A stretch of DNA of 32,676 nucleotides. It comes from Acholeplasma laidlawii (GTDB lineage Bacteria > Bacillota_I > Bacilli_A > Acholeplasmatales > Acholeplasmataceae). Positions 23,422 to 31,921 of the stretch are shown one piece after another (within the stretch, counting starts at the first letter, position 1; every line of letters starts with the position of its first letter). The notes beneath the pieces were generated by a model, which had not been told where the DNA came from, made no database searches, and saw only the letters and a program-made list of their open reading frames with translations. Location of the stretch: the NCBI RefSeq assembly GCF_015709225.1, contig NZ_JADNRS010000012.1:1-32676 (forward strand). Reading direction: 5' to 3'. Both the position numbers and the translations under genes were made by a program.

Positions 23422-25722
23422 ATGTATTCGACAAAAGCATTAGAATTTAATTTAATATTAGATAAAATCCAAGACTACGCCTATTCAAAGGTTTCAGTAA
23501 CAGCTATTAAAGATACTTTACCTTATAATCAATTAGATGAAGTCTCTTTAAATTTACACAAATCCTTTGAGTTGAAACAAATTATTGATACTTATGGTCG
23601 ATTACCATTTGTAAAAGGATTTGATATTTACCTTATAATAACCAATTTAGATAAACTGGATTTTTTAAGCATTGAAGATTTTCTTATGATTAGACGCTTT
23701 ATTCACATGGAAAAATCTTTAGAAAACTATTTTAAATCAATTGATTCTGTCCATATTAATCATCTAGAATGGATAAAGACTTTTAAACATTCAAAATCAC
23801 AACTTCAACATATAGATGAAATCATTAAGGATGATGAAACTATTTATGATGATGCTTCAAGTACGCTAAAGACTATTAGACATGACTTAAAGATGAAAGA
23901 AAGACAACTTGATAAACTGTTAAGTGAAGTCTTAACACGTTATCAAAGTTATCTAAACGAGTCCATCATTGTAATGCGTAATGGTCGTTACGCTATACCA
24001 ATTAAAGAAGGCTATAAAAATAAAGTTAAAGGTGTAATACATGATGTATCTGCCTCTAAACAAACGGTATATATTGAACCAGAAGATATAAGACAAGTTA
24101 CACAAGATATTGAGTATTTAAAGAGTCTTGAAGAACAAGAAATTATTCAAATATCAATCGCGTTAACTAATAAGTTAAAACCATTTAGTACTGAATTTAT
24201 AAGTCATTTAGATATCTTAGTAGAACTTGATGTACTACACGCAAAAACCCTTTATGCTGTAGAAATTGATGCAAACCTACCAAATCTAAATAGTGATGGA
24301 AACATCCACTTAATCGATGCTAGACACCCATTAATTGCTAAAGAAAGTGTTGTACCTATTGAAATAAGCATTAGTAATGATCGTAATGTATTAATGATTA
24401 CTGGTCCGAATACTGGTGGTAAAACAGTAGCACTAAAAACCTTAGGGTTATTTACTTTAATGATGCAATCAGGTATTTTAGTGCCATTAAACAAAAATAG
24501 TCAAATGAGTGTTTTTGATCAAATATTCGCAGATATTGGTGATGAACAATCTATTCAACAATCCTTATCAACCTTCTCATCACACTTAACAAAGATTAAG
24601 AATATGTTTGATAAGTTAAAAGGAAGAGCACTTATTTTACTAGATGAGTTAGGTAGTGGAACAGACCCAATTGAGGGTGTATCACTTGCTATTGCAATTA
24701 TTGATGACCTAAAATCAAATAAAAACAACCGTATCATATTAACAACACATTATTCTGAGTTAAAACTTTATGCTTACGAACATGATGATATTTATACTGC
24801 GAGTGTTGCTTTTGATGAGGTGAGCTTAAAGCCTTTATATAAAATTCATTTAGGTATTGCCGGATCATCACATGCATTAAAAATTGCAGATAGATTAGGC
24901 TTACCTAAACGTATTATCCATGAAGCTGAAACACTTTTAAGTGGTAGACAAACGAACCTTGGTAAAAATATAGAAAAACTTAATAAAGAACAAGTTTTAT
25001 TGGAACAAGAAAAAGAAGTACTTAAAGCAAAGTCAGAGGCACTTGATAAAGAAATTAAGAGGTATCAAGATAAGATCAGAACTTTTGAAAAAGAGCGTGA
25101 TCAAATGCTTCAAGATATTAAATTTAAAGCAACTAAAGAATATGACAAATTAAAACAAGATGCCTTAGAGGTCATTGATAAATTATCTAAAGTGGATAAA
25201 TTATCCACGCCGGATGCTGCAAAATTAAAAGGTGACTTAAACAAATCTATTAAAAAAGAGACTAAAGTTAAACTAGAACCACTTAAGATAGGTGATCTTG
25301 TCTTAGTCACTAATTATGGCCAAGATGGTGTCATCACCAAAATAAATAAAGATGAGTATGTAGTATCCGTTGGATTATTCGAATTACCTTTTAAACGTCA
25401 TGAACTTTCAAAGATGGCTGTTAAACCTAAAAAACAAGAAAAAGTTCAAACAAAATACAGTGGTTCAAACCCTTCTAAAGCACCTACTTTTGAACTTGAT
25501 TTAAGAGGTGTACGTTTTGAAGAAGTTAAAGAACTTATGGATAAGGCAATAGATGATGCATTATTATCGAATACACCTTACATTAGAGTGATTCATGGTT
25601 TTGGTACCGGGGCTGTTAGAAAAGCGGTTTATGACTATATTAAGAAGTCTAGATACATAAAATCCCATAGATATGGGCAAGAAGGCGAAGGTTTAAATGG
25701 AGTTACTGTCATTACACTTTAA
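23422..25722 (+). CDS. mutS2: MutS2 family ATPase/endonuclease
   Basis: MutS paralogue without the mismatch-recognition domain. It acts on recombination intermediates and, in Bacillus, on collided ribosomes (as RqcU). The core and clamp domains (about 1-300) are followed by the ATPase with Walker A GPNTGGKT (328-335), IFADIGDEQSIQQSLSTFSS and LILLDELGSGTDPIEG. A long charged coiled coil (about 505-600), a KOW-like segment (LKIGDLVLVTNYGQDGVI) and a C-terminal Smr nuclease domain with FELDLRGVRFEE and IRVIHGFGTGAVR follow. The 766 residues are full length. AAGGAG lies before the ATG. No terminator is seen before the trxA promoter. Confidence 0.95.
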   Translation: MYSTKALEFNLILDKIQDYAYSKVSVTAIKDTLPYNQLDEVSLNLHKSFELKQIIDTYGRLPFVKGFDIYLIITNLDKLDFLSIEDFLMIRRFIHMEKSLENYFKSIDSVHINHLEWIKTFKHSKSQLQHIDEIIKDDETIYDDASSTLKTIRHDLKMKERQLDKLLSEVLTRYQSYLNESIIVMRNGRYAIPIKEGYKNKVKGVIHDVSASKQTVYIEPEDIRQVTQDIEYLKSLEEQEIIQISIALTNKLKPFSTEFISHLDILVELDVLHAKTLYAVEIDANLPNLNSDGNIHLIDARHPLIAKESVVPIEISISNDRNVLMITGPNTGGKTVALKTLGLFTLMMQSGILVPLNKNSQMSVFDQIFADIGDEQSIQQSLSTFSSHLTKIKNMFDKLKGRALILLDELGSGTDPIEGVSLAIAIIDDLKSNKNNRIILTTHYSELKLYAYEHDDIYTASVAFDEVSLKPLYKIHLGIAGSSHALKIADRLGLPKRIIHEAETLLSGRQTNLGKNIEKLNKEQVLLEQEKEVLKAKSEALDKEIKRYQDKIRTFEKERDQMLQDIKFKATKEYDKLKQDALEVIDKLSKVDKLSTPDAAKLKGDLNKSIKKETKVKLEPLKIGDLVLVTNYGQDGVITKINKDEYVVSVGLFELPFKRHELSKMAVKPKKQEKVQTKYSGSNPSKAPTFELDLRGVRFEEVKELMDKAIDDALLSNTPYIRVIHGFGTGAVRKAVYDYIKKSRYIKSHRYGQEGEGLNGVTVITL

Positions 25723-25738
25723 CCCTTAGCCATATTCT

Positions 25739-25767
25739 TTGATTATTTAACCTAAAGAAGTTATAAT
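25739..25767 (+). promoter_or_regulatory. Promoter of trxA
   Basis: TTGATT (25739-25744), 17 bp spacer, TATAAT (25762-25767), followed by AGGAGG at 25786-25791 and the ATG at 25800. Confidence 0.75.
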
Positions 25768-25799
25768 ATAAATACAATTAAAATTAGGAGGCATTTTAA

Positions 25800-26108
25800 A
25801 TGCAACAATATAAAGGTGAAGATTTTAAAGGTCTAGTGAGTAAAGATGGCCTTGTTTTAGTAGACTTTTTTGCTACATGGTGTGGACCTTGTAAAATGTT
25901 AATGCCTGTTTTAGAACAAATTAGCACTGAAAACGTTGGAGCACAATTGATTAAACTAGATATTGACGAATACAGAAAAGAAGCAATTGATAATGGTATT
26001 CGCGCTGTACCGACACTTGTATTATTTAAAGACGGTAAAGAAGTATCTAGAGCATCAGGCTACCAACCAAGAGAAAAAATTCTATCTTGGATAGAAGAAC
26101 ATAAATAA
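25800..26108 (+). CDS. trxA: Thioredoxin
   Basis: Small cytoplasmic disulfide reductant of 102 residues. The active site is WCGPCK (27-32) in the standard FFATWCGPCKMLMPVLEQ context; the cis-Pro loop is AVPTLVLFKDGKEV. It has its own consensus-like promoter and a strong terminator, so it is a single-gene unit. MsrA in the same window is a likely client. Confidence 0.96.
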   Translation: MQQYKGEDFKGLVSKDGLVLVDFFATWCGPCKMLMPVLEQISTENVGAQLIKLDIDEYRKEAIDNGIRAVPTLVLFKDGKEVSRASGYQPREKILSWIEEHK

Positions 26109-26112
26109 GAAG

Positions 26113-26137
26113 TAAGGCTTGTAATAAAGCCTTTTTT
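26113..26137 (+). terminator. Terminator of trxA
   Basis: AAGGCTT (26114-26120) pairs with AAGCCTT (26127-26133), with a 6-nt loop and a run of T to 26137, directly after the trxA stop. Confidence 0.8.
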
Positions 26138-26141
26138 CTTG

Positions 26142-26150
26142 TGTTATAAT
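26142..26150 (+). promoter_or_regulatory. Extended -10 promoter of truB-ribF
   Basis: TGT-TATAAT at 26142-26150, just after the trxA terminator and about 25 bp before the truB ATG. The leader would be fewer than 20 nt. Confidence 0.5.
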
Positions 26151-26174
26151 AAATATATAAAAAGTAGGATGTAT

Positions 26175-27014
26175 ATGAACGGTATATTTTTAGTCAATAA
26201 AAAAGCTGGATTAACCAGCCATGATATTGTTTATCAAATTAGAAAGAAATTTAATATTAAAAAAGTAGGACATACAGGAACTCTGGATCCTTTTGCTACC
26301 GGTTTATTAATAATTTTAGTCGGTAAAGCAACAAAGTTAGCCTTTCTATTTGATGAGCTTGATAAGCAATATGATGGAACCATTGTACTTGGTAAATCTT
26401 ATGATACAGATGACACTACAGGTGAAGTTATAAATGAAGTACCTGTATTATTTGCTGAAGATGATTTAAAGGCTATTTTAGACAAAATAGTGCCTACCTA
26501 TAGGCAAATACCTCCTAGCTATTCAGCGATTAAAAAAGCAGGTGTTAAAGCCTATGAAGCTGCAAGAAGCGGTAAGCCACTAGATTTGCCTGCTAGAGAA
26601 GTAAGTATTTATGATTTTACTTATCAAATAAAGGAACATACAATAGATTTTTCTACACATGTATCCAAGGGTACATATATTCGAAGTATCGCAAGAGATA
26701 TTGGACTAGGATTAAATACCTTTGGTGCACTATCAGTCTTAAATAGAACAAAGATTGGCTTGTATAGCCAAAATATGTCAAAGACCGTAGAAGATATTGA
26801 ACTACCTGATTTAATTGATCATACATTATTATTTGAAGGCGTTAAGAAAATAGTCTTAAATGACTACTTAATTAAACTCGTCAAAAATGGTGTTGTATTA
26901 GATGAACGTCAAACAAACATAAATGAACCATTTATTGTACAAGATGAAGTGGGTACGTACATTGCATATTATGTCCCTGATAATCAACAGTATAAATTGA
27001 AATATTTATTTTAA
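26175..27014 (+). CDS. truB: tRNA pseudouridine-55 synthase
   Basis: Makes the universal pseudouridine 55 in the T loop of tRNAs. I take ATG 26175, giving MNGIFLVNKKAGLTSHDIV, which is how TruB proteins normally begin; AGTAGG lies 6-10 nt upstream. In-frame TTG 26139 and ATG 26169 are less likely, the first being within the terminator and promoter. The catalytic Asp is Asp38 in VGHTGTLDPFATGLL. Further motifs are YDGTIVLG, QIPPSYSAIKKAGVKAYEAAR and GTYIRSIARDIG. The 279 residues are slightly short, with a reduced C-terminal domain. ribF follows within 20 bp, the standard truB-ribF pairing. Confidence 0.94.
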   Translation: MNGIFLVNKKAGLTSHDIVYQIRKKFNIKKVGHTGTLDPFATGLLIILVGKATKLAFLFDELDKQYDGTIVLGKSYDTDDTTGEVINEVPVLFAEDDLKAILDKIVPTYRQIPPSYSAIKKAGVKAYEAARSGKPLDLPAREVSIYDFTYQIKEHTIDFSTHVSKGTYIRSIARDIGLGLNTFGALSVLNRTKIGLYSQNMSKTVEDIELPDLIDHTLLFEGVKKIVLNDYLIKLVKNGVVLDERQTNINEPFIVQDEVGTYIAYYVPDNQQYKLKYLF

Positions 27015-27029
27015 AAGGAAGTGCATGAG

Positions 27030-27923
27030 ATGAAGACAATACACACTACATATGAATCCATAAAAAATAATGAACCAATTACATTAACTATTGGTAATTT
27101 TGATGGGTTACACATCGGGCATCAAAATCTTATAGAAAAGGTTAAAAAATTTAGTGACACAAAAAGTGCTGTCATGACATTTTTTCCACATCCAATGAGT
27201 GTAATTACAAACAAAGAACTTCCAATTCTAATGGATATATCAGACAAAGAACGTGCACTTAAGATGATGGGTGTTGATTTATTTATCGTAGTTGAGTTTA
27301 CTAAGGCATTTTCAAAACTAGAAAAAATAGAATTTATTGAGTGGCTAAAGTCACTTCAAGTAAAACGTATCGTTGTAGGTCGTGATTTCAAGTTTGGTCA
27401 TAAAGGATCTGGTAGTGTTGATGATTTAAAACAGCATTTTGAGGTACTCGTCGTAGAGGATTTACTCTATAAGGATACACGTGTATCTACAACCTACATT
27501 AAGTTATTACTTGAACAAGGTGATATGAAACTTGCCAGAAAACTACTTAATAAAAGTTACAGTATCCATGGTGAGGTGATTCATGGTGATAAAGTAGGCA
27601 AAATGATAGGTTATCCAACCGCTAATATCGACTATAAGAACCATTATTTACCTAAGATAGGTGTTTATGCTGTAAAAGTGGAAATAGGTGATAAAACCTA
27701 TTTAGGATGCGCTAATTTAGGTCATAACCCAACAATCAACTATTCAACTACAAGAAGATTAGAAGTATTTATCATGAATTATGATGGCGATTTATATGAA
27801 GAAGAGATTACTGTTTCATTTGAGTACTATTTACGAGATGAAATAAAGTATGATAAAGTAGAAACTATGTTAGAACAAATCGAAAAAGATGTAGAACAAA
27901 CACATAACTTATTAAAAAAGTAA
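27030..27923 (+). CDS. ribF: Bifunctional riboflavin kinase/FAD synthetase
   Basis: Converts riboflavin to FMN and then FAD. The N-terminal nucleotidyltransferase domain has IGNFDGLHIGHQ (21-32) and VVGRDFKFGHKGSG; the C-terminal flavokinase domain has GKMIGYPTANID and LPKIGVYAVKV, followed by NLGHNPTI. I choose ATG 27030 because AAGGAAG at 27015-27021 is at the right distance; GTG 27021 in the same frame overlaps that site. The 297 residues are normal. Co-transcribed with truB. Confidence 0.94.
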   Translation: MKTIHTTYESIKNNEPITLTIGNFDGLHIGHQNLIEKVKKFSDTKSAVMTFFPHPMSVITNKELPILMDISDKERALKMMGVDLFIVVEFTKAFSKLEKIEFIEWLKSLQVKRIVVGRDFKFGHKGSGSVDDLKQHFEVLVVEDLLYKDTRVSTTYIKLLLEQGDMKLARKLLNKSYSIHGEVIHGDKVGKMIGYPTANIDYKNHYLPKIGVYAVKVEIGDKTYLGCANLGHNPTINYSTTRRLEVFIMNYDGDLYEEEITVSFEYYLRDEIKYDKVETMLEQIEKDVEQTHNLLKK

Positions 27924-27928
27924 AAATA

Positions 27929-27937
27929 TGATAAAAT
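27929..27937 (+). promoter_or_regulatory. Extended -10 promoter of darA
   Basis: TGA-TAAAAT at 27929-27937, directly after the ribF stop. AGAGGAGG at about 27947-27954 is the ribosome binding site for darA. Confidence 0.45.
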
Positions 27938-27962
27938 ATTATTAATAGAGGAGGTATCATCT

Positions 27963-28286
27963 ATGAAAATGGTTATAGCTGTTGTATCTAATGATGATGC
28001 AAACAGAGTTCAAAAGGGTTTAGTTAAAGAAAGAATATTCGCGACTAGATTATCAACTAAGGGTGGATTCCTTCGTGAAGGAAATGCAACATTCTTAATT
28101 GGTATTAATGATGAAAAGGTGCCTGAAGTATTAGATATAATTGAAAAATATTCTAAGACTCGCAGTAAAATTGTACCAAATGCTATCGTTAATGAATTCG
28201 GATCATTTAGTACTTTACCAATCGAAGTATCCGTTGGTGGAGCGACTGTGTTCATTTTAAATGTGGACCAATTTATCAAATTATAA
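27963..28286 (+). CDS. darA: c-di-AMP receptor DarA (PstA), PII-like
   Basis: Trimeric PII-like signalling protein that binds cyclic di-AMP. The 107 residues align by eye with Bacillus DarA: MKMVIAVVSNDDANRVQKGL at the start, ATRLSTKGGFLREGNATFLIG (split as ATRLSTKGGFLREG and NATFLIG) forming the binding-loop region, and VEVSVGGATVFILNVDQF-type sequence at the end. The loop between (about 57-80) is shorter than in Bacillus. It has its own likely promoter and a strong ribosome binding site. The c-di-AMP cyclase is not in the window. Its downstream partner is unknown even in well-studied species. Confidence 0.92.
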   Translation: MKMVIAVVSNDDANRVQKGLVKERIFATRLSTKGGFLREGNATFLIGINDEKVPEVLDIIEKYSKTRSKIVPNAIVNEFGSFSTLPIEVSVGGATVFILNVDQFIKL

Positions 28287-28337
28287 TGTAATTTATTCCA
28301 AAATTAATGCATTTTATCATAAAAAAATAAAAAAATG

Positions 28338-28366
28338 TTGCAATTAAAATTTAATTATGGTATGAT
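28338..28366 (+). promoter_or_regulatory. Promoter of rpsO
   Basis: TTGCAA (28338-28343), 17 bp spacer ending in TGG, then TATGAT (28361-28366). Predicted start near 28373, giving a leader of about 68 nt. Confidence 0.7.
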
Positions 28367-28372
28367 TCATTA

Positions 28373-28440
28373 GGTCGATAGCAAGGACATTGTTAGCCAA
28401 AACAAATTCTTTAGCTATACGAGACATAGGAGGAAACATT
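28373..28440 (+). promoter_or_regulatory. Structured rpsO leader, possible S15 autoregulatory site
   Basis: The leader can fold with GTC 28374-28376 against GAC 28423-28425 and ATAGC 28378-28382 against GCTAT 28414-28418, enclosing a loop of about 30 nt. S15 represses its own mRNA in many bacteria through different leader structures. The AGGAGG start site (about 28429-28434) lies just 3' of this fold, as needed for control. The match is by position and shape only. Confidence 0.35.
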
Positions 28441-28710
28441 ATGGCACTGACAAAAGACAGTAAAAAAGCAATCGTTGAGAAATTTGCAAGATTCGCTGGC
28501 GACACTGGTTCACCAGAAGTACAAGTTGCAATTTTAACTCACGAAATCAATGAGCTAAATGAACATTTACAAACTCATATTCATGACTTCCATTCAAAAC
28601 GTGGTTTATTCATGAAAATTGGTCGTAGACGTAATCTACTTAAGTACTTAAGAGAACAAGATGCTCAAAGATATGCTGCTTTAATTAATGAACTTGGTTT
28701 AAGAAGATAA
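28441..28710 (+). CDS. rpsO: Ribosomal protein S15
   Basis: Small-subunit primary binding protein that contacts the central domain of 16S rRNA, 89 residues. The start is ATG 28441 (MALTKDSKKAIVEKFAR), preceded by AGGAGG; an in-frame extension upstream covers the leader and is not coding. Typical blocks are DTGSPEVQVAILTHEINELN, then HDFHSKRGLFMKIGRRRNLL (54-73), and YLREQDAQRYAALINELGLR (75-94 of the family alignment). It ends in a strong terminator before pnp, an rpsO-pnp order shared with very many bacteria. Confidence 0.97.
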   Translation: MALTKDSKKAIVEKFARFAGDTGSPEVQVAILTHEINELNEHLQTHIHDFHSKRGLFMKIGRRRNLLKYLREQDAQRYAALINELGLRR

Positions 28711-28711
28711 G

Positions 28712-28735
28712 AAAAACTCAATTTGAGTTTTTTTT
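28712..28735 (+). terminator. Terminator of rpsO
   Basis: AAAAACTCA (28712-28720) pairs with TGAGTTTTT (28724-28732) around a 3-nt loop, with T run to 28735. Confidence 0.8.
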
Positions 28736-28795
28736 ATTTTTATAAGTCTAAAATACCATATTCATCGATATATGTGGTGTATTTATAGCGATTAA

Positions 28796-28804
28796 TGTTA
28801 TAAT
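28796..28804 (+). promoter_or_regulatory. Extended -10 promoter of pnp
   Basis: TGT-TATAAT at 28796-28804, no good -35. The leader is about 50 nt and ends in AAGGAG before the ATG at 28860. Confidence 0.55.
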
Positions 28805-28859
28805 TAAATGAATTGAAAAAAATGAAAATAATTTCAATATAAAATGAAGGAGATTTTAT

Positions 28860-31007
28860 ATGTCTAAACAAGTATTTGAAACAACACTTGCTGGGAAACC
28901 ACTAAGAGTTGAAGTCGGCGAAATTGCTAAACAAGCAAATGGCGCCGCAATGATTTATTATGGTGACACTGTTGTACTATCAACTGCTGTTGCTAAAGCG
29001 AAAGTGGGTCAAACTGACTTTTTCCCACTTATGGTAATATATGCAGAAAAACAATATGCTGCAGGGAAAATTCCTGGTGGATTCTTCAGAAGAGAAGGTA
29101 GACCATCAGAAGTTGAAACTTTAACATCAAGATTAATTGATAGACCATTACGTCCATTATTTGATGATGCTTATAGAAATGAAGTTCAAGTTGTTAATAC
29201 AGTATTATCATCAGATCCTGAAGCATCAAGTCAAATGGCTGCAATGCTCGGTTCATCGATTGCGCTTGAGATATCAAATATTCCATTCATGGGACCAATC
29301 GCTGGTGCACATGTTGGACGTATTGATGGACAATTTGTATTAAACCCATCAACAGAACAATTAAATGTATCAGACATCGATTTAATCGTTGCAGGTACAA
29401 AAGATGCAATTAACATGGTAGAAGCGGGTGCTAAACAAGTATCTGAAGAAGTTATGTTAGAAGCTATTTTATTTGGTCATGAAGCAATTAAAGAATTATG
29501 TGCTTTCCAAGAAACGATTAAAAAGGCATTTGGAGTTGAAAAAGTTGAACCCGAATTACTTAGTCTTGATCAATCAATCTTTGATGAAGTATTTGCATAC
29601 AAGGGTAAAGAATTAGTTAAAGCTGTTTCACTTATTGACAAACAAGAACGTTATGATGCAATTGATGCAATCAAAGACGAAGTACTAGCTCATTTTGAAG
29701 AAAGAAATTTCTGGATGACAGTAGATGGTAAAGAAGTACTAGATGCTGATCAAAAGAAAGAATTAATCAATCAAGTTAAAGTTTCTTTAGACAAAATTGT
29801 AACTAAAGAAGTTAGACGCCTTATTACTGAAGATAAAGTAAGACCTGATGGCCGTGGCTTAGATGAAATTAGACCACTTGCATCCTCAGTTGATTTATTA
29901 CCAAGAACTCATGGTTCTGCACTATTTACAAGAGGTCAAACTCAAGCTTTAGGGGTAGTCACATTAGGTTCATTAAATGAAAATCAAATTATTGATGGTT
30001 TAGAACAAGAAACAATCACAAAACGCTTCATGTTACATTATAACTTCCCACCATTTTCAGTCGGTGAAACAGGTCGTTATGGTGCACCTGGACGTCGTGA
30101 AATTGGTCATGGTGCTTTAGGAGAACGTGCTTTATTACAAGTATTACCTTCTGAAGATGAATTCCCATATGCAATCCGTGTAGTATCTGAAATTACTGAA
30201 TCCAACGGTTCAAGTTCACAGGCTACAATTTGTGTAGGCTCTATGGCTCTAATGGCCGCTGGTGTTCCAATTAAAGCGCCAGTTGCAGGTATTGCAATGG
30301 GCTTAATCATGGACGGTGCTCATTACTCAATTTTAAGTGATATTCAAGGTATGGAAGACCATGAAGGTGATATGGACTTTAAAGTCGCAGGTACTAAAGA
30401 TGGTATTACTGCACTTCAAATGGATATCAAAATTCAAGGTATTACAACTGAGATTATGAAAGAAGCATTAGAACAAGCTCGTAAGGGTAGATTACATATT
30501 CTTTCACACATGAACACTGTGATTAGTGAAACAAGAACTGAATTAAGTGCATTCGCACCTAAAGTTAAGATGATCCGTATTAATCCAGATAAGATTAGAG
30601 ACGTCATCGGTGCTGGTGGTAAAATTATTACTCAAATCATTGAAGATCATAACAACGTAAAAATTGATATTGAACAAGATGGTAGAGTATTCATTATGCA
30701 TACGGACTCTTCATGGTTAAACAAAACTGCTGCATACATCGAAAGTTTAGTAAGAGAAGCTAAAGTTGGAGAAATCTACGAGGCTAAAGTGACGCGCTTA
30801 TTAATGGATAAAGATGGTAAAAAAATCCAAGGTGTATTCGCTGAAATCTTCCCAGGAACTGAAGGATTAGTCCACATTTCTAAATGGGAAAAAGAAAGAA
30901 CAGAATCTTTAGATGGTAAAGTTAAAGTAGGTGATCAAATCTTAGTTAAAGTAGTTAAGATTGATGAACGTGGACGTGTTGACTTATCCAGAAAAGACGC
31001 TTTATAA
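28860..31007 (+). CDS. pnp: Polyribonucleotide nucleotidyltransferase (PNPase)
   Basis: Phosphorolytic 3'-to-5' exonuclease that degrades mRNA and can add tails. Two RNase PH domains (about 1-230 and 315-545; [20 protein letters not shown] and [15 protein letters not shown], then [19 protein letters not shown] and [13 protein letters not shown] with the catalytic Asp residues) flank an alpha-helical linker. A KH domain ([20 protein letters not shown], about 560-620) and an S1 domain (YEAKVTRLL to [10 protein letters not shown], about 635-715) complete the enzyme. The 715 residues are full length. It is followed by a strong terminator. Confidence 0.97.
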   Translation: MSKQVFETTLAGKPLRVEVGEIAKQANGAAMIYYGDTVVLSTAVAKAKVGQTDFFPLMVIYAEKQYAAGKIPGGFFRREGRPSEVETLTSRLIDRPLRPLFDDAYRNEVQVVNTVLSSDPEASSQMAAMLGSSIALEISNIPFMGPIAGAHVGRIDGQFVLNPSTEQLNVSDIDLIVAGTKDAINMVEAGAKQVSEEVMLEAILFGHEAIKELCAFQETIKKAFGVEKVEPELLSLDQSIFDEVFAYKGKELVKAVSLIDKQERYDAIDAIKDEVLAHFEERNFWMTVDGKEVLDADQKKELINQVKVSLDKIVTKEVRRLITEDKVRPDGRGLDEIRPLASSVDLLPRTHGSALFTRGQTQALGVVTLGSLNENQIIDGLEQETITKRFMLHYNFPPFSVGETGRYGAPGRREIGHGALGERALLQVLPSEDEFPYAIRVVSEITESNGSSSQATICVGSMALMAAGVPIKAPVAGIAMGLIMDGAHYSILSDIQGMEDHEGDMDFKVAGTKDGITALQMDIKIQGITTEIMKEALEQARKGRLHILSHMNTVISETRTELSAFAPKVKMIRINPDKIRDVIGAGGKIITQIIEDHNNVKIDIEQDGRVFIMHTDSSWLNKTAAYIESLVREAKVGEIYEAKVTRLLMDKDGKKIQGVFAEIFPGTEGLVHISKWEKERTESLDGKVKVGDQILVKVVKIDERGRVDLSRKDAL

Positions 31008-31030
31008 GATAATAGATTGATATTAATTCT

Positions 31031-31077
31031 AAATCCTAGCCCAATATACTCATGCGATATAGGCTAGGATTTTTTTA
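31031..31077 (+). terminator. Terminator of pnp
   Basis: AAATCCTAGCC (31031-31041) pairs with GGCTAGGATTT (31062-31072), 11 bp, with a T run to 31077. The 20-nt loop is long for a terminator. Confidence 0.75.
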
Positions 31078-31154
31078 TTTTTATGTAAAAATAACACGCT
31101 TAACAAATAAATCTATTATAATAAATTATTACTTTTAAAAAGGCTGGTGTTATT

Positions 31155-31448
31155 ATGGATGATAATCTACAGTTATATTTGAATATGATTTTTATTTTTC
31201 TTGCAAGTGGTTTGATTAACTACTGGGTAAGTGGTGTACTTTCAAAAAAAAATAAATGGTTGGTTTTTATTATACCAGGTATAGTGTTGTCTATTTCTTC
31301 AGCATTTTTGATTCTAGGTATCACAGCTAATGATGATACCGGATGGGCTGCACTAGGCTATCTACTCATCTTTGGTTTTACTTTACTTATATTTATTGGT
31401 ACACTAACTTCATCCATAATTTGCTTCATTAGACATAAAGTTAAGTAA
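31155..31448 (+). CDS. Small membrane protein of unknown function
   Basis: A 97-residue protein with three hydrophobic segments (about 8-27, 35-56 and 66-91), a polar N-terminus and a basic C-terminal tail (RHKVK). It reminds me of YesK-like small membrane proteins, but I cannot confirm that. AAAAAGGCTGG upstream of the ATG is a modest ribosome binding site, and a TATAAT at 31117-31122 may be its -10. It lies alone between the pnp terminator and the rnpB promoter. Function unknown. Confidence 0.75.
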   Translation: MDDNLQLYLNMIFIFLASGLINYWVSGVLSKKNKWLVFIIPGIVLSISSAFLILGITANDDTGWAALGYLLIFGFTLLIFIGTLTSSIICFIRHKVK

Positions 31449-31471
31449 ATTATGATAATACAATGTATTGT

Positions 31472-31500
31472 TTGACATTTCATCTAAAAGCATATAAAAT
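31472..31500 (+). promoter_or_regulatory. Promoter of rnpB
   Basis: TTGACA (31472-31477), 17 bp spacer, TAAAAT (31495-31500); start expected near 31507. Confidence 0.85.
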
Positions 31501-31506
31501 GTCTAT

Positions 31507-31884
31507 GCATTATGGAATTAGGAAGGTGACTGAGCGAATCTTTATGATTCGTTAGGAAAGTCCATGCTAGCACACACCTTATAGGTGTGTAGTGTTTGTG
31601 CTAAGGGAAATCATAACCTTAGGTATGTTGTATAAACATAACGGCAAACTAGTTATAGCTAAGGTGTTTCACTACGTTATAACTTAAATTAAAGTGCCAC
31701 AGAGACGAATCTATTTAGAAATAAATAGAGTGAAACGCGGTAAACCCCTCAAGCTAGCAACCCAAATTAGGTAGGGGCACATGATGTGTAGCAATACAAC
31801 ATCATGCAAGATTTGAATCTTGAGATTAATAGTCACAAAAGAAGAAATTCTTTACAGAACATGGCTTATGCACTAATTCATATG
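31507..31884 (+). ncRNA. rnpB: RNase P RNA, class B
   Basis: The catalytic RNA that trims the 5' leader of tRNA precursors. P1 is formed by TATG-G-AATTAG (31511-31521) with CTAATT-CATA (31873-31882). Conserved regions are present in order: TTAGGAAAGTCCATGCTAGC (from about 31552), GTGCCACAGAGACGAATCT, GAAACGCGGTAAACCCCTCA (from about 31731), AGCAACCCAAAT, and ACAGAACATGGCTTATG near the 3' end (31854-31870). The Bacillus-like AAACCCCTC block and the arrangement fit class B. It fills the otherwise gene-free stretch between the small membrane protein and gdpD, and has a consensus-like promoter and strong terminator. Confidence 0.96.
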
Positions 31885-31889
31885 TAAAA

Positions 31890-31920
31890 TAAAACCCACT
31901 TGTTTATAGTGGGTTTTATT
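31890..31920. terminator. Bidirectional terminator of rnpB and the GDPD gene
   Basis: TAAAACCCACT (31890-31900) pairs with AGTGGGTTTTA (31908-31918), 11 bp perfect, with a 7-nt loop. T-rich sequence follows on the plus strand and the complement provides U-rich sequence for the convergent gene, whose stop lies at 31922-31924. Confidence 0.85.
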
Positions 31921-31921
31921 T

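Noticed and set aside
24252-25310. Several short minus-strand frames inside mutS2
   Set aside because: They are shadows of the mutS2 coding sequence without translation signals.
26139-26174. Longer truB from TTG 26139
   Set aside because: This stretch holds the end of the trxA terminator and the TATAAT box, and TruB proteins normally begin at the MNG start.
28390-28440. N-terminal extension of S15
   Set aside because: S15 starts at MALTKDSKK; the extension is the structured leader with the ribosome binding site.
31507-31884. tmRNA or another large RNA instead of RNase P RNA
   Set aside because: The RNase P conserved blocks and P1 pairing are all present in order.
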